Source: Fuerstiella marisgermanici
GTDB lineage: Bacteria; Planctomycetota; Planctomycetia; Planctomycetales; Planctomycetaceae
Assembly (NCBI RefSeq): GCF_001983935.1
Contig: NZ_CP017641.1
Coordinates: 8,781,001-8,845,000, forward strand
Direction: 5' to 3'
Length of the DNA stretch: 64,000 nucleotides
Both the position numbers and the translations under genes were made by a program. Below, piece after piece: positions 1 to 8,646 of the stretch; positions within the stretch are counted from its first letter, which is position 1, and every line of letters begins with the position of its first letter. Below the pieces are notes generated by a model that was given only the letters and a program-made list of their open reading frames with translations, did not search any database and was not told the origin of the DNA.

Positions 1-563
1 GAAGTTCTGACTGCGACAATGTGATCAACGGCAGTCAGAAAATTTCGCGACGGCATTGCTGCCTCGTACAGGTCGACACCGACTATTACGTGCGCGATCT
101 GGGCAGCATGAATGGCGTGTGGCTCAACAACGAACGGGTGAACCGGGAAGCGAAACTGTCAATCGGTGACCGGCTCACGATTGGTGACGTTGAGTTTCTA
201 TTTCATCCGAACGCTCGGATCGAGCAGAAAAAGAATATCGCCGCTCCGCCGAAGCAGCCTGCTGCCAGTGCACCCACAAAGCCGAAGCAACCAACCAGCA
301 ATTCCGCAGCGGCGCAGGTCGACAATGAAAAACACCGGCCGGATCGTGCAGCTTCGGAACTCGCCCGACCGCCGAAAAACACAGGGCTCAACAATGTCGA
401 CGATGGGTCCGAGCTGGATGACGTGATTCCTTTGGATGAACTGGAGCGTGAAGAGGCTCAGCAGTTCGAAACAAACGAATACGAAGTGATCGACGAACCA
501 ATCGGCGACGACGATCCGCGCGACGACATTCTGATGTTCGATGACGAAGACGACGAGGATTAG
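1..563 (+). CDS. FHA-domain protein, C-terminal part (5' end outside window)
   Basis: The reading frame is open from base 3 through the window edge. The residues before the first in-frame GTG (21) already belong to the domain, so the true start lies upstream. The visible part is the second half of a forkhead-associated domain: the SRRHC core, then LGSMNGVWLNNERV, which contains the conserved SxxH and NG features of phosphothreonine-binding FHA folds. After about residue 65 the chain becomes a low-complexity Pro/Ala/Lys linker and ends in a strongly acidic tail. No catalytic domain follows, so it is probably an adaptor that binds phosphorylated partners in the cytoplasm. The partner is unknown. 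It ends about 100 bp from a convergent gene, with a structured repeat between them. Confidence 0.8.
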   Translation, partial: SSDCDNVINGSQKISRRHCCLVQVDTDYYVRDLGSMNGVWLNNERVNREAKLSIGDRLTIGDVEFLFHPNARIEQKKNIAAPPKQPAASAPTKPKQPTSNSAAAQVDNEKHRPDRAASELARPPKNTGLNNVDDGSELDDVIPLDELEREEAQQFETNEYEVIDEPIGDDDPRDDILMFDDEDDED

Positions 564-574
564 AGCCGTTTCCC

Positions 575-664
575 TGTTGGTTGTGGACGTTTCGGGCTCG
601 TGGGAAATAGCTTTCGTAGTTCAAAACGCCTGTGCCGCGGCCACAAGTCAGCGAGATTCGCTGG
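575..664 (+). repeat. Dispersed structured repeat, copy A
   Basis: An intergenic element between convergent genes. It shares GGCTCGTGGGAA and CCGCGGCCACAAGTCAGCG with three other places in the window (15255, 25571, 40415). It ends in a hairpin CAGCGA-gat-TCGCTG (649-663). The 5' segment TTGTGGACG can pair imperfectly with CGGCCACAA. Function unknown; it could be a terminator/REP-like element or a small non-autonomous mobile element. Confidence 0.7.
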
Positions 665-667
665 CGC

Positions 668-1363
668 TTAAAGCAGGTGGCTTAGGCTTTCGATCCCGAT
701 CTGCTCACGGTTAACCAGAGGTTCGGCGTAGCCTTTGCCGATTGTCCAGCCCCAGTAACGAGCTCGATCACGGATGTCGTCAATTACCGTGGGGTGTTCC
801 GTACTGCGGCCTTGAATGAGCTGACTGTTGTACGCCTTCACCGCGGCCATTTTCGTTTCGATGTGTGGCGTCACATCCAGAACGATTGAAGCGGCTGGGT
901 GTATGCGAAGGTGAATGCTGAAATAGTGCAGCAGCATTGGAGGCCAGAAGGGATCTCCCTGCATGTCCGACCGGCTTAGCTTGGACCAGAATCGCGCATC
1001 GTCACACAAGCTGCTCGCGGCTGTGTGATCGGGGTGAGCGTCCTGCCAATACGGAGCCAGAATGATTTGCGGTCGAGTCGCTCGAAAGACTTCGGCCAAC
1101 CGCCCGCGCGCTTCCAGCGTCGGTTGCAGGCTGCGATTGGGCAGGTTCAGATTCTGCCGCCATGTCAGGTCCAGTACTCTGGTGGCTTCGGCAGTTTCTG
1201 CGCGACGGAGTTCCGGAGTTCCGTGCGGCGTGGGTTCGCCGCTGGTAAGTTCGACGACGCCGACCCGCATTCCCTGAGCTCGTGAAGCGGCAATGATCCC
1301 TCCCACGCTGATTTCTGCGTCATCCGGGTGAGGTGCGACGACCAGCAGGTCGAGTGGTTCCAT
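668..1363 (-). CDS. PIG-L/LmbE family N-acetylglucosaminide deacetylase, BshB1-like
   Basis: A cytosolic zinc-dependent deacetylase of the PIG-L/LmbE family. The metal motif PHPDDAE lies at residues 10-16, with a second metal His in the DAHPDH segment near residue 112. The layout matches BshB1, which removes the acetyl group from GlcNAc-malate in bacillithiol synthesis. I chose the ATG at 1363 (MEPLD) because AGAGGAA sits about 7 bases upstream and the family starts just before the first strand; a longer frame reaches 1435. No other bacillithiol gene (bshA, bshC) is visible here, so the substrate is an inference and another sugar deacetylation is possible. It diverges from the lipoprotein gene at 1489. 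Confidence 0.8.
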   Translation of the reverse strand: MEPLDLLVVAPHPDDAEISVGGIIAASRAQGMRVGVVELTSGEPTPHGTPELRRAETAEATRVLDLTWRQNLNLPNRSLQPTLEARGRLAEVFRATRPQIILAPYWQDAHPDHTAASSLCDDARFWSKLSRSDMQGDPFWPPMLLHYFSIHLRIHPAASIVLDVTPHIETKMAAVKAYNSQLIQGRSTEHPTVIDDIRDRARYWGWTIGKGYAEPLVNREQIGIESLSHLL

Positions 1364-1488
1364 GCGAAAATTCCTCTGGGCGCGTTGGCCGGTTTCTGAC
1401 ACGATCTCCGGCTCTCTCTTAACGCTCTCACTCAATTGTGGCTTGATCCGTCGTGCTGGCGGCTTTTAGTCTGGAACGCGAGTTTCCC

Positions 1489-1776
1489 ATGAAACACCGC
1501 TCTTGGTTGCTCATGTTGGCAGTTTTATTGACAACGTCAACTGGCTGCGCTCTGGTAGATTCCGGCAAGGGCGCGATGCGGCAAATGACCAGCATGTTCC
1601 GCCCGAATCCGCACGATGAGCCATTCACTTCGACTGCGGAAGAAGATGAATGGGGCTTTGTCGGGGACGAGGGACGAGCCGGCCAGGAACGCGTGCGCGA
1701 TCCCGATCGCTGGTGGCAGAATCTTGTGATGTCGGAAGAGGCCAAAAACATTGAGCGCAATCTGGGCATCGATTAG
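1489..1776 (+). CDS. Small putative lipoprotein
   Basis: 95 residues. It opens with a basic n-region (MKHR), a hydrophobic stretch and a lipobox-like STGC at about residues 20-23, so export and lipidation are likely. The mature part is short, polar and Trp-containing, with no recognisable domain. I chose the ATG at 1489 because the signal peptide begins there; the frame is open to 1453. It is probably transcribed from the divergent region shared with the deacetylase. Function unknown. Confidence 0.6.
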   Translation: MKHRSWLLMLAVLLTTSTGCALVDSGKGAMRQMTSMFRPNPHDEPFTSTAEEDEWGFVGDEGRAGQERVRDPDRWWQNLVMSEEAKNIERNLGID

Positions 1777-2008
1777 CCGCGTGCATGGCCCGCAGATCGG
1801 TATTTACACAGATTTGCGAATCGGCTAAATCTGGCATTTCCTGCCGGACGTGTTGTGGATTCGGCAGGAGTCTCCTCCTGAAGTCCTCTCCGAATCTCAC
1901 TGCGTTGGATTTTGAAAATTCGACTGCCGTCTACGGTGGAACGCGTTTTCTGAAACCTCCTGCCGTCCGCATCTTTCGCAGCTTGTCCTGCCGAGGGAGC
2001 CAGCACTC

Positions 2009-2758
2009 ATGCCCCGATCACTCGTGAATTGTTGCCAACCGCTTAAAGCATCGTTCTTGCTTGGATTAACTGTCGTCACATGCGGCTGTTTTCACCCGGG
2101 AATGTACCAGTCGGCACCGTACGGCCAGCCGATGTACGCGCCACCTCAAAACCTGAATCCTGGTTATGGTGCGCCGGCCTACGGTGCGCCCGGATCGCTG
2201 CAGATTCCGGAATCCAGCGCGCCGCCCTATGTGCCGAACGGTGGCGGCAGTACCTACGATACTGACCCGGAGGATCCGTTCCGAAAGTCTGACGACAGCA
2301 AATTTTATTCTCCCGATGATCGCGTCGATCCGGAAGACCGCGTGCCGTACCCGGAAGACCGCAATATCGACGACGACCTGATACGTCCGACAACGCAGCT
2401 GATTCCCACAGACGATGGAGGCATGAACACAGCCGCTCGTCCGGTCGGTTATACGGTTGAAAGCGACGTTGCCGTTGAGCCGGAGTTTGGGTTCGACGGT
2501 GCGGACTACAAATGGCTGCAGGGAGTCCTGCACTACGATCCGACAACACGCACGTTTCTGGTGGAATACAGTCTCGTGGCGAATGACCGCTTTGGTGGCG
2601 TGCTGCCTCTACGAGTCGACCCAGCTGTGGTTAAGGCACAGGGGTTGAGGGACCGTCATCCGGTCGAAGTTCGCGGGCATCTCGAGCAGTCCGAGGGCGG
2701 CGATGCGATCTACCACGTCGAAGAAATTCGCCGCATCGCGACTCGCATCGCAGGTTAG
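2009..2758 (+). CDS. Putative lipoprotein of unknown function
   Basis: 249 residues. A hydrophobic N-terminus ends in VTCGC, which resembles a lipobox with the lipidated Cys at about residue 27. Residues 30-75 are rich in Tyr, Pro and Gly, as in flexible surface-protein linkers, and residues 85-125 are rich in Asp, Glu and Pro. A compact C-terminal domain (about 165-249) has alternating hydrophobic strands. It might be an OB-like beta fold, but I cannot assign a family. It follows the small lipoprotein gene by 230 bases on the same strand. No function should be inferred beyond an envelope location. Confidence 0.65.
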   Translation: MPRSLVNCCQPLKASFLLGLTVVTCGCFHPGMYQSAPYGQPMYAPPQNLNPGYGAPAYGAPGSLQIPESSAPPYVPNGGGSTYDTDPEDPFRKSDDSKFYSPDDRVDPEDRVPYPEDRNIDDDLIRPTTQLIPTDDGGMNTAARPVGYTVESDVAVEPEFGFDGADYKWLQGVLHYDPTTRTFLVEYSLVANDRFGGVLPLRVDPAVVKAQGLRDRHPVEVRGHLEQSEGGDAIYHVEEIRRIATRIAG

Positions 2759-2823
2759 CAACCCGCCAGCAGCGAAGGTTGGCACCCTCACAATTTCGGC
2801 TCGTCATTGCTAAGCTGCGTGAC

Positions 2824-3036
2824 ATGCCGAACTCTGCCGAAACTCAACAGTCCGTTCAACAGCCAGCGGAGCAGTCGCCTGTGCCGCAGTCCAGCGTGCC
2901 GGAATTCTGGTTCGTCGCGACCTGTCTTGTGGTCCCCGTTTTATGGGGCGTGATTGTGCATCGAGTTTTTCGGCGGCTGCAGAGCCGACCGAAGCCTGCA
3001 GACAACGATTCTGTCTGGCCTGACTTCCAGATTTAG
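2824..3036 (+). CDS. Small single-pass membrane protein, unknown
   Basis: 70 residues from the ATG at 2824; the frame is open from 2779. A Gln/Pro/Ser-rich N-terminus is followed by one hydrophobic segment (about residues 31-50) and then an Arg/Lys-rich stretch. This predicts one membrane helix with a cytoplasmic C-terminus by the positive-inside rule. No family is recognised. It lies 65 bases after the lipoprotein gene on the same strand and ahead of a strong terminator, which supports it being the last gene of that transcript. Confidence 0.45.
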   Translation: MPNSAETQQSVQQPAEQSPVPQSSVPEFWFVATCLVVPVLWGVIVHRVFRRLQSRPKPADNDSVWPDFQI

Positions 3037-3172
3037 AGCGCCGCATCACGCTGGTGGCAGCCTTTCACATAAAGCTACGACTACGAACGAATCACTTTAG
3101 GAAAACGGCGTCGTCTGCGGAGCGATGGCCGATGATCAGCCGTTTGGGCCTGGCACGTCGTGCAATAAAAAG

Positions 3173-3203
3173 AGCCCGGCTTCTTAAGAAGCCGGGCTTT
3201 TCG
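3173..3203. terminator. Bidirectional intrinsic terminator
   Basis: A perfect 11-bp inverted repeat, AGCCCGGCTTC-TTAA-GAAGCCGGGCT (3173-3198), is flanked by A-rich sequence on the left and TTT on the right. It can therefore end transcripts from both sides. It lies between the small membrane-protein gene (+) and the acidic hypothetical gene (-). Confidence 0.85.
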
Positions 3204-3236
3204 CGTATTCGATGCGGAGTAACGTGTGGCAGCGTT

Positions 3237-3569
3237 TTAGGCGATTTCGAAATCTTCGTCCGCCGTGACACCAGCCCCGTCGCTATCGCCTGCAATGCTG
3301 TTGTCGACGAACAGATTGCCGACGCTGCCTGGTCCGTGGTCATAGCAGTCATCGTTGTGCCACAGAGGCAGTCCAGCAGCATAACGTGCCGCCAGCATCA
3401 TGACTTTTTCTTCTGAACCGGGCTTTGCGGCTGTAGGGGATCCTGGATCAACGCCAAGAGATTTCAGTTCTTCTTCAAAACCTGCGTCGAGGTCACTCAG
3501 AAATTCGTAACCCTCGATTTGCGAGAGTGATTCCAGGCCTCCATCCAACTCAGCTAAGAACGACGACAT
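3237..3569 (-). CDS. Small acidic hypothetical protein
   Basis: 110 residues, rich in Asp, Glu and Gly. No signal peptide, membrane segment or familiar motif. A histidine/aspartate-containing segment (WHNDDCYDHG, about residues 70-79) is the only striking feature. The ATG start is the first in the frame. The gene is isolated: the bidirectional terminator lies just past its stop, and about 320 bases without a gene lie upstream. The amino-acid composition looks like a real protein, but I do not recognise a family. Confidence 0.5.
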   Translation of the reverse strand: MSSFLAELDGGLESLSQIEGYEFLSDLDAGFEEELKSLGVDPGSPTAAKPGSEEKVMMLAARYAAGLPLWHNDDCYDHGPGSVGNLFVDNSIAGDSDGAGVTADEDFEIA

Positions 3570-3892
3570 TCAGTGGGCTCCAAGGTGTTAGCAATTAAAA
3601 ATTGTTGCTGAACTTTCGCCATTCCCTTGGCTCCATTGTGATAAATTCCGGCGGCTGAAGATTTCAGAAATGTGCATTCGTGTGATTTGACGGTGATCGT
3701 TGAATCGCACTTCGCACCCGCTTTAACTGCGTAAATCCTTTACGCCCTGATTCTTGAGGCGATGCGGCAAATTGTCAACAAAAAAGCAGAAACTGAAATA
3801 ACGATTCCACGGGAAGTTTCGTTACCGTCGCAAGTCTGGCAATGTCGCTGTCACAAACTTTCCAGCAAAGTCCCAGCGACGCGCGGAATTGC
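3570..3892. other. Gene-free interval with a short palindrome
   Basis: No convincing ORF. The notable structure is the hyphenated palindrome GCGTAAA-tcc-TTTACGC at 3729-3745, placed about 160 bases upstream of the acidic hypothetical gene. It could be an operator, but nothing else supports that. The interval should also hold that gene's promoter and the 3' end of the sigma54-activator transcript. I see no clear intrinsic terminator. Confidence 0.35.
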
Positions 3893-5929
3893 TCAGTCTG
3901 GTCTTGACACGTGATACCGCTTCAGTTTTCGGTCCAGTGTAGAACGCTCAATGCCCAGAATCTGGGCTGCCCGCGACTTGTTCCAGTCTGTGTAATCCAG
4001 CGTCGCCAGAATGTGACCTCGCTCGACATCAGCCAGCGATTCTTCCTGGAACTCACGGCTGGGCCTGCCGTCTGTGGCCGCCGCAGGAGACAACCGTGCG
4101 GACAGTGTCGACAGTTGAATGTCGGCCGCCCGAACGACCTCATTACGACACAGGATCACAGTTCTTTCAATCGTATTCTGTAATTCACGTACGTTTCCTG
4201 GCCATTGGTAGTCGTTCAACACCTGCAGGGCTTCGTCTGTGAATCCCGTAATCATTCGGCCTGTTTTGTCGACGAATTTCTTCAGGAAGAAGTTGGCCAG
4301 CACAGGGATATCCTGAGTACGTTCTCGCAACGGCAGCGCGACCAGTTCGGCCACATGCAGACGGAAGTAGAGATCTTTGCGGAAGTCACCATCTTCTACA
4401 GCTTCCTCAAGGTTACGGTTGGTCGCGGCTACGATGCGGACGTCGACTTCCACCGGTTTGTGACCACCCACGCGTTCGAACGGGTGGCCTTCCAAGACAC
4501 GCAGGAATTTAGCCTGGATAGCGGAGCTCATTTCTCCGATTTCGTCCAGGAACAGAGTCCCCTGGTCCGCCTGTTCGAAGCGACCGGTTTTTCTTTCCGT
4601 AGCCCCCGTGAACGCTCCCTTCTCGTGCCCGAATAACTCGCTCTCCAACAGGCTTTCGTTGAGTGCCGCGCAGTTCATGCAAATGAAGGGGCCATCCCGC
4701 CGTGGACTCTTTAGGTGAATGGTGCGAGCGATCAGTTCCTTGCCGCACCCGCTTTCACCGCGAATCAGAACGTTGGCATCTGTTTCCGCAATCAACTCAG
4801 TCCTGTCTTTCAGGTCTGCCATCGCGGCACTGTTGCCGATTAGTTGGACGTCGTCTCCCAGTTGCTGTCGCAGCGATTTGTTTTCGTTGCGAGCCTGGTT
4901 CAGGCCGGTCCTCAAAGAGTCGCGTTCATTCAAATGGTCAAGTGCCAGTGCAAATTGGCGAGCGACCGCGACGGTGTATTCCAAATCGTCCCGGTCCAAC
5001 GGGTTGTCAGGATTCGTCGCGTACAGATGAATGAGTCCTCTTACGCGATCGTCACAGTGGATCGGCGCACAGATGACACTTTCCGCTCGCATTTCGCCAA
5101 GGCTGTCGAAGACCGCAAGCTGCCGGTCCTGACCGACGTCTCGAGCCAGCACCGCCTCTTTGCCGGATAGAACGACGCGAGACAAATTGTCGGACACGCG
5201 ACGGTACGGCAAGTCTCGGCGGCTGTCATAGGCCATGACCAACAAGTCAGCCGGTGCCGGGTTGTCGGGGGCGTCTGGGCCCTTTAGCAGAACGGCAGAA
5301 ATGTCAGCGACTGTTTCTGAAGCAATGTTTGACAGCACAACGTCGGTCAACTGTTGACGGGTTTGAGCGGCCCCCATTTCAAGCCCGAGGCGATATAGCC
5401 GAGCCAGTTCAGTGCGGCCGCTTGTCTGCGATGCTCCGTCGCCGCCGATTGCCAGAAATCCGGGTTCGGACGATCGATGCAGGATCGCTGGGTGTTCCGC
5501 CGCTTCGGACGCGGCGGGCGATGTTTCGCGATCCATTCCGGAAGCGGACACCGGCGGAGTCGGCGGTTGTGATTCGAGGTCGTTCGTAAAGGCTAAGCGA
5601 CAATGTCCAATGGCGATGATGTCGCCCTTGTTCAGGTCGGCATCACCCTTGATTGTTCGTTCACCAATAATGGTTCCATTGCGGCTGTCGAGGTCACGTA
5701 GTTTCCACTGCCCGGCCGAATAAAACACTTCGCAATGGTTTCGGCTGCAGGAATCGTCGTGCAGAACCAGCTTATTTGTTGTTGATCGACCAATGGTGAC
5801 AACCTGGTCATACCGCAGGCGAACGACGTCGCGCCACGACGAACCGTCCCATGTCAACAGGAAGGCCTGTTTGGTTTTCGGTGTCGAACCATCTTCTTCT
5901 GAGAACTCGTCGTGAGCCGCGGCGGTCAT
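3893..5929 (-). CDS. FHA-GAF-AAA+-Fis sigma54-dependent transcriptional activator
   Basis: 678 residues from the ATG at 5929; a TTG-started frame reaches 5980. Domain order: an FHA domain (about 25-110, with GRS, SRNH and DSRNGT), a GAF sensor (about 170-335), a sigma54 AAA+ ATPase (about 360-595) and a C-terminal Fis-type helix-turn-helix (about 640-675). Visible ATPase motifs are Walker A GESGCGKE, the sigma54-contact loop GAFTGA and Walker B LFLDEIGEM. It should remodel RpoN-RNA polymerase in response to a small ligand (GAF) and/or phosphothreonine binding (FHA). It has no receiver domain, so it is not a classical response regulator. Target genes are not identifiable here; it is a single gene diverging from a zinc-ribbon protein. 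Confidence 0.93.
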   Translation of the reverse strand: MTAAAHDEFSEEDGSTPKTKQAFLLTWDGSSWRDVVRLRYDQVVTIGRSTTNKLVLHDDSCSRNHCEVFYSAGQWKLRDLDSRNGTIIGERTIKGDADLNKGDIIAIGHCRLAFTNDLESQPPTPPVSASGMDRETSPAASEAAEHPAILHRSSEPGFLAIGGDGASQTSGRTELARLYRLGLEMGAAQTRQQLTDVVLSNIASETVADISAVLLKGPDAPDNPAPADLLVMAYDSRRDLPYRRVSDNLSRVVLSGKEAVLARDVGQDRQLAVFDSLGEMRAESVICAPIHCDDRVRGLIHLYATNPDNPLDRDDLEYTVAVARQFALALDHLNERDSLRTGLNQARNENKSLRQQLGDDVQLIGNSAAMADLKDRTELIAETDANVLIRGESGCGKELIARTIHLKSPRRDGPFICMNCAALNESLLESELFGHEKGAFTGATERKTGRFEQADQGTLFLDEIGEMSSAIQAKFLRVLEGHPFERVGGHKPVEVDVRIVAATNRNLEEAVEDGDFRKDLYFRLHVAELVALPLRERTQDIPVLANFFLKKFVDKTGRMITGFTDEALQVLNDYQWPGNVRELQNTIERTVILCRNEVVRAADIQLSTLSARLSPAAATDGRPSREFQEESLADVERGHILATLDYTDWNKSRAAQILGIERSTLDRKLKRYHVSRPD

Positions 5930-6234
5930 TGGCTGGGTATCTTTTCGGAAAACAACATTCCGTGTCGTGGTGACGGACAATGAGACTGGTGCATTCTACG
6001 GCGCAACTGTTTCGCAACAAAGCGGTGGCACAGGAATTGCATTCCTCGAAGGCGGTCTGTGGCAGCGAAAGAAAAAAACGAATCAGCCGGGCTGCTTTTG
6101 TTAGTGTTTCGCGGCATTTTTGAGTATACCTTACCCTTAATGCTAACTGAATCGCCCCACAGGATGTATCAGTTTTGTTGCAGTTCACGCACGCCTATGT
6201 TGCGTTTTGCAATGGGTCGGAGGTGGGTGTCACT

Positions 6235-6702
6235 ATGAGTTCAAGTGTTCAAGATATGTCGAATGAATTGCGAGGCGTTCAAGGAGCGTGGCAGGGTGGG
6301 CCTTGTCCGAATTGTGGCGAAGATGTGCCTGCAAACGTGGTACACTGCGTGAACGTCAAATGCCGTATGTTGCTGAATTCAGAATTGACTGAAGACAGTA
6401 TTGAGATCCCGGAATTTATTCCGCTGCCGGAAATTCAGGAAATGAAGAACGCTCGAGCTAGAGGGCACTATATTCGTTGCGGTGGCTGCAGCGAAGAATT
6501 GCGCATCAACGCCAAGTACGCTGGTGCCACAGTGCAGTGCCGCCACTGCGATCATACGTTCGAATACACGCCTGTTGTCGAACGGATTGCCATGTACATG
6601 AACTGCCCGCACTGCTCAGAGGAAATCCGAGCCAGCATGAAATACGCCGGGCAGAAAGTAGCCTGCCGATTCTGCAAGGGAGCGCTGCAGCTGGAAGGTT
6701 AG
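6235..6702 (+). CDS. Zinc-ribbon protein with three Cys4 modules
   Basis: 155 residues from the ATG at 6235, chosen because GGAGG lies 11 bases upstream; the frame is open to 6175. Three CxxC pairs of zinc-ribbon type are visible: CPNC...CVNVKC (about 24-43), CGGC...CRHC (about 83-104) and CPHC...CRFC (about 122-143). The second and third modules are close repeats of each other, each with an R-x-(N/S)-x-KYAG-x-x-V-x-C core. No enzyme domain is present. Small multi-ribbon proteins of this kind usually bind nucleic acid or protein; the exact role is unknown. Its stop codon overlaps that of convergent pheS by 4 bases. Confidence 0.75.
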   Translation: MSSSVQDMSNELRGVQGAWQGGPCPNCGEDVPANVVHCVNVKCRMLLNSELTEDSIEIPEFIPLPEIQEMKNARARGHYIRCGGCSEELRINAKYAGATVQCRHCDHTFEYTPVVERIAMYMNCPHCSEEIRASMKYAGQKVACRFCKGALQLEG

Positions 6703-7712
6703 AACTGATTCAGGAAACGCACGTCGTTTTCGTAAAACCTTCGAATGTCGTCGACTTCATAGTTCTTCATACAGAAGCGTTCGATCCCCAGCCCAAACGC
6801 GAAACCGCTGACCTTGTCCGGGTCATAGCCGACTGCTTTGAACACGTTTGGATCGACCATCCCCGCACCGCCGATTTCCATCCACGAATCGCCCCACTTC
6901 ATGTCGACTTCCACCGATGGTTCGGTAAACGGGAAGAACGACGGCCGAAAGCGAATCTCCACGTCCGGCCCAAGAAACGATCGGGCGAACAGACTGAGAA
7001 CAGTTTTCAGCTGAGCCATCGTGACGTCCGTATCCACCATCAGGCCTTCCATCTGGTGGAACATGCACGAATGAGTCGCGTCCATGGTGTCCGGTCGATA
7101 AACGCGGCCCAGCGACACGATGCGAACCGGCGGCTTCACCTGTTCCATCGTTCGGATCTGCACCGTTGATGTCTGGCTGCGAAGAAGAATCGGACCTCCC
7201 GCGGTTGCCTTCGCTGTCGCCACGTAGAAGTTGTCCAGTGGGTCACGAGCGGGGTGGTCGTTGGGGATGTTCAACGCGTCGAAGTTGTGTCGTTCATCTT
7301 CAATCTCCGGCCCTTCAACAACCGTAAAGCCGAACCGCCCCATGATCTCGCGGAACTGAGTGATCGTCTTCGTAATCGGATGCAGATTACCGATCGTCGG
7401 TGGATGGCCGGGCAAAGTGGGGTCGAAGTCGCTGACCGCATCGCTGCTGCTGGCCGTTGACAGTTCCTGCTGGCGAGCCTCCAGCAGCGCGGTTACTTCC
7501 GTCCGAACCTCATTAAACTTCTTGCCGACCAGCGGTTTTTCTTCTTTGGGCGCTTTGCCGACCAATGCTTGCAGGTTTCGCAGCTTGCCCTTTTTCTGGC
7601 CCAAAAATTCAATCCGCGCCTGTTCCAGATCTGCTTCTGACGCAGCGTTCAACATGGCCGCTTTGGCGTCGTCGAAGTAATCGTTGAAGGCTTTCAGAAT
7701 GTCCAATTCCAC
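6699..7712 (-). CDS. pheS: Phenylalanine--tRNA ligase alpha subunit
   Basis: 337 residues, the usual length for bacterial PheS. It forms the alpha2beta2 enzyme with PheT and carries the class II catalytic site that activates Phe and charges tRNA-Phe. An N-terminal coiled coil (about 1-85) precedes the class II core. Visible signatures are [35 protein letters not shown], the motif-2 region around SLGRVYR and motif 3 GLGIERFCM near the C-terminus. It lies downstream of rpmI-rplT on the same strand but after a strong terminator. pheT, normally next to pheS, is not in this window. Confidence 0.97.
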   Translation of the reverse strand: MELDILKAFNDYFDDAKAAMLNAASEADLEQARIEFLGQKKGKLRNLQALVGKAPKEEKPLVGKKFNEVRTEVTALLEARQQELSTASSSDAVSDFDPTLPGHPPTIGNLHPITKTITQFREIMGRFGFTVVEGPEIEDERHNFDALNIPNDHPARDPLDNFYVATAKATAGGPILLRSQTSTVQIRTMEQVKPPVRIVSLGRVYRPDTMDATHSCMFHQMEGLMVDTDVTMAQLKTVLSLFARSFLGPDVEIRFRPSFFPFTEPSVEVDMKWGDSWMEIGGAGMVDPNVFKAVGYDPDKVSGFAFGLGIERFCMKNYEVDDIRRFYENDVRFLNQF

Positions 7713-7810
7713 ACTCCATGTTTTGATGCGCGTTGCGGCTGATTAAGCCCGAATGCGTGGCAATCTTAGCGGATTTCGCAGCAGGCAGAACCAAACCTGC
7801 CGCCGCGCAT

Positions 7811-7845
7811 GAAAAAGCGAGGAACCTTGTCCAGGTTCCTCGCTT
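7811..7845 (-). terminator. Intrinsic terminator after rplT
   Basis: A perfect 12-bp stem (AAGCGAGGAACC, 7815-7826, pairing with 7834-7845) with a 7-base loop. Read on the minus strand it is followed by a T run (bases 7811-7815). It lies 22 bases past the rplT stop, so it should end the rpmI-rplT transcript before pheS. Confidence 0.85.
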
Positions 7846-7867
7846 TGCTGTTTCGACAACGAAGTGC

Positions 7868-8227
7868 TTAAGCAGCTGCTTTGGCCGCTTTCACTTGTTC
7901 TACAACTTCGTCAAACACCTGAGGATACAGAACTGCCAGGTCGCTGAGCGTCTTGCGGTTCAGTTCCAGGTTTGCGACCTTTAGGCCGTTGATGAATTGT
8001 GAGTAGGAGATGCCTCGTTCGCGGCACGCAGCCGTCAGGCGAGTGATCCACAACTGGCGGAACATACGCTTACGAACCCGCCGGTCACGGTAGGCGTACA
8101 CTCGGCTACGAATGACGGTTTCTTTGACAGTTCGCAACAGCTTGCTGCGACCCCCAAAGTTACCTTTAGCTTCCTTAAACAGTCGCTTCTTCGAACGACG
8201 TCGGGCTTTTCCGTATCTGACACGCAT
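7868..8227 (-). CDS. rplT: 50S ribosomal protein L20
   Basis: 119 residues, the normal length. The N-terminus [20 protein letters not shown] and the [20 protein letters not shown] segment are L20 hallmarks. L20 binds 23S rRNA and is needed for early 50S assembly. It follows rpmI by about 75 bases in the usual order and is closed by a strong terminator. In many bacteria L20 represses its own operon through the mRNA leader; I did not find an obvious L20-binding leader here. Confidence 0.97.
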   Translation of the reverse strand: MRVRYGKARRRSKKRLFKEAKGNFGGRSKLLRTVKETVIRSRVYAYRDRRVRKRMFRQLWITRLTAACRERGISYSQFINGLKVANLELNRKTLSDLAVLYPQVFDEVVEQVKAAKAAA

Positions 8228-8301
8228 GGCTTCAGTCTTCCGACCAAATAGTTCGGCGAAAACCGGCTGTGGCTTCCGCGTTGGATTTTAAAAATGTACT
8301 G

Positions 8302-8502
8302 CTACAGCGACGGCCGCAGAGCTTCAATAATGTTCTTTGCGTCTTTGCCGTCCACAATTCCACTATTGCGTAGTCGTCGCTTTTGTTTGGCGGACTTGCC
8401 GCTTAAGAGATGTCCACGAAAAGCGCTGCGATGCTTCGCTTTTCCTGACGCCGTGATTTTGAACCGACGCTTCATCCCTTTATGAGTTTTTTGCTTAGGC
8501 AT
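8302..8502 (-). CDS. rpmI: 50S ribosomal protein L35
   Basis: 66 residues from the ATG at 8502 (MPKQKTHKG), the universal L35 start; the frame extends five codons further without reason. Typical features are KRRFKITASGKAKH and the C-terminal IIEALRPSL-type ending. L35 is a structural protein of the large ribosomal subunit. infC, which usually precedes rpmI, is absent: upstream lies a hypothetical gene. Confidence 0.96.
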   Translation of the reverse strand: MPKQKTHKGMKRRFKITASGKAKHRSAFRGHLLSGKSAKQKRRLRNSGIVDGKDAKNIIEALRPSL

Positions 8503-8646
8503 TTCACCGCTAACCACAACAGGAACTGAACAAATGTATATTTACTGACCATTGGCGAGCCGGGGAGTATAGCGACGCCGTGTTTTGAATGTCCAGCTTT
8601 GTGTGCAGGAACCCCAAAATTGGCACGGGTTTAGGCCACTTTTCCA

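Noticed and set aside
2066..2549. Minus-strand ORFs antisense to the lipoprotein gene at 2009
   Set aside because: Arg-rich reading of a codon-biased plus-strand gene; typical shadow frames.
3149..3164. TGGCAC...TGCA resembling a sigma54 -24/-12 promoter
   Set aside because: The spacing between the GG and GC elements is 8 bases instead of 10, and no gene starts suitably downstream.
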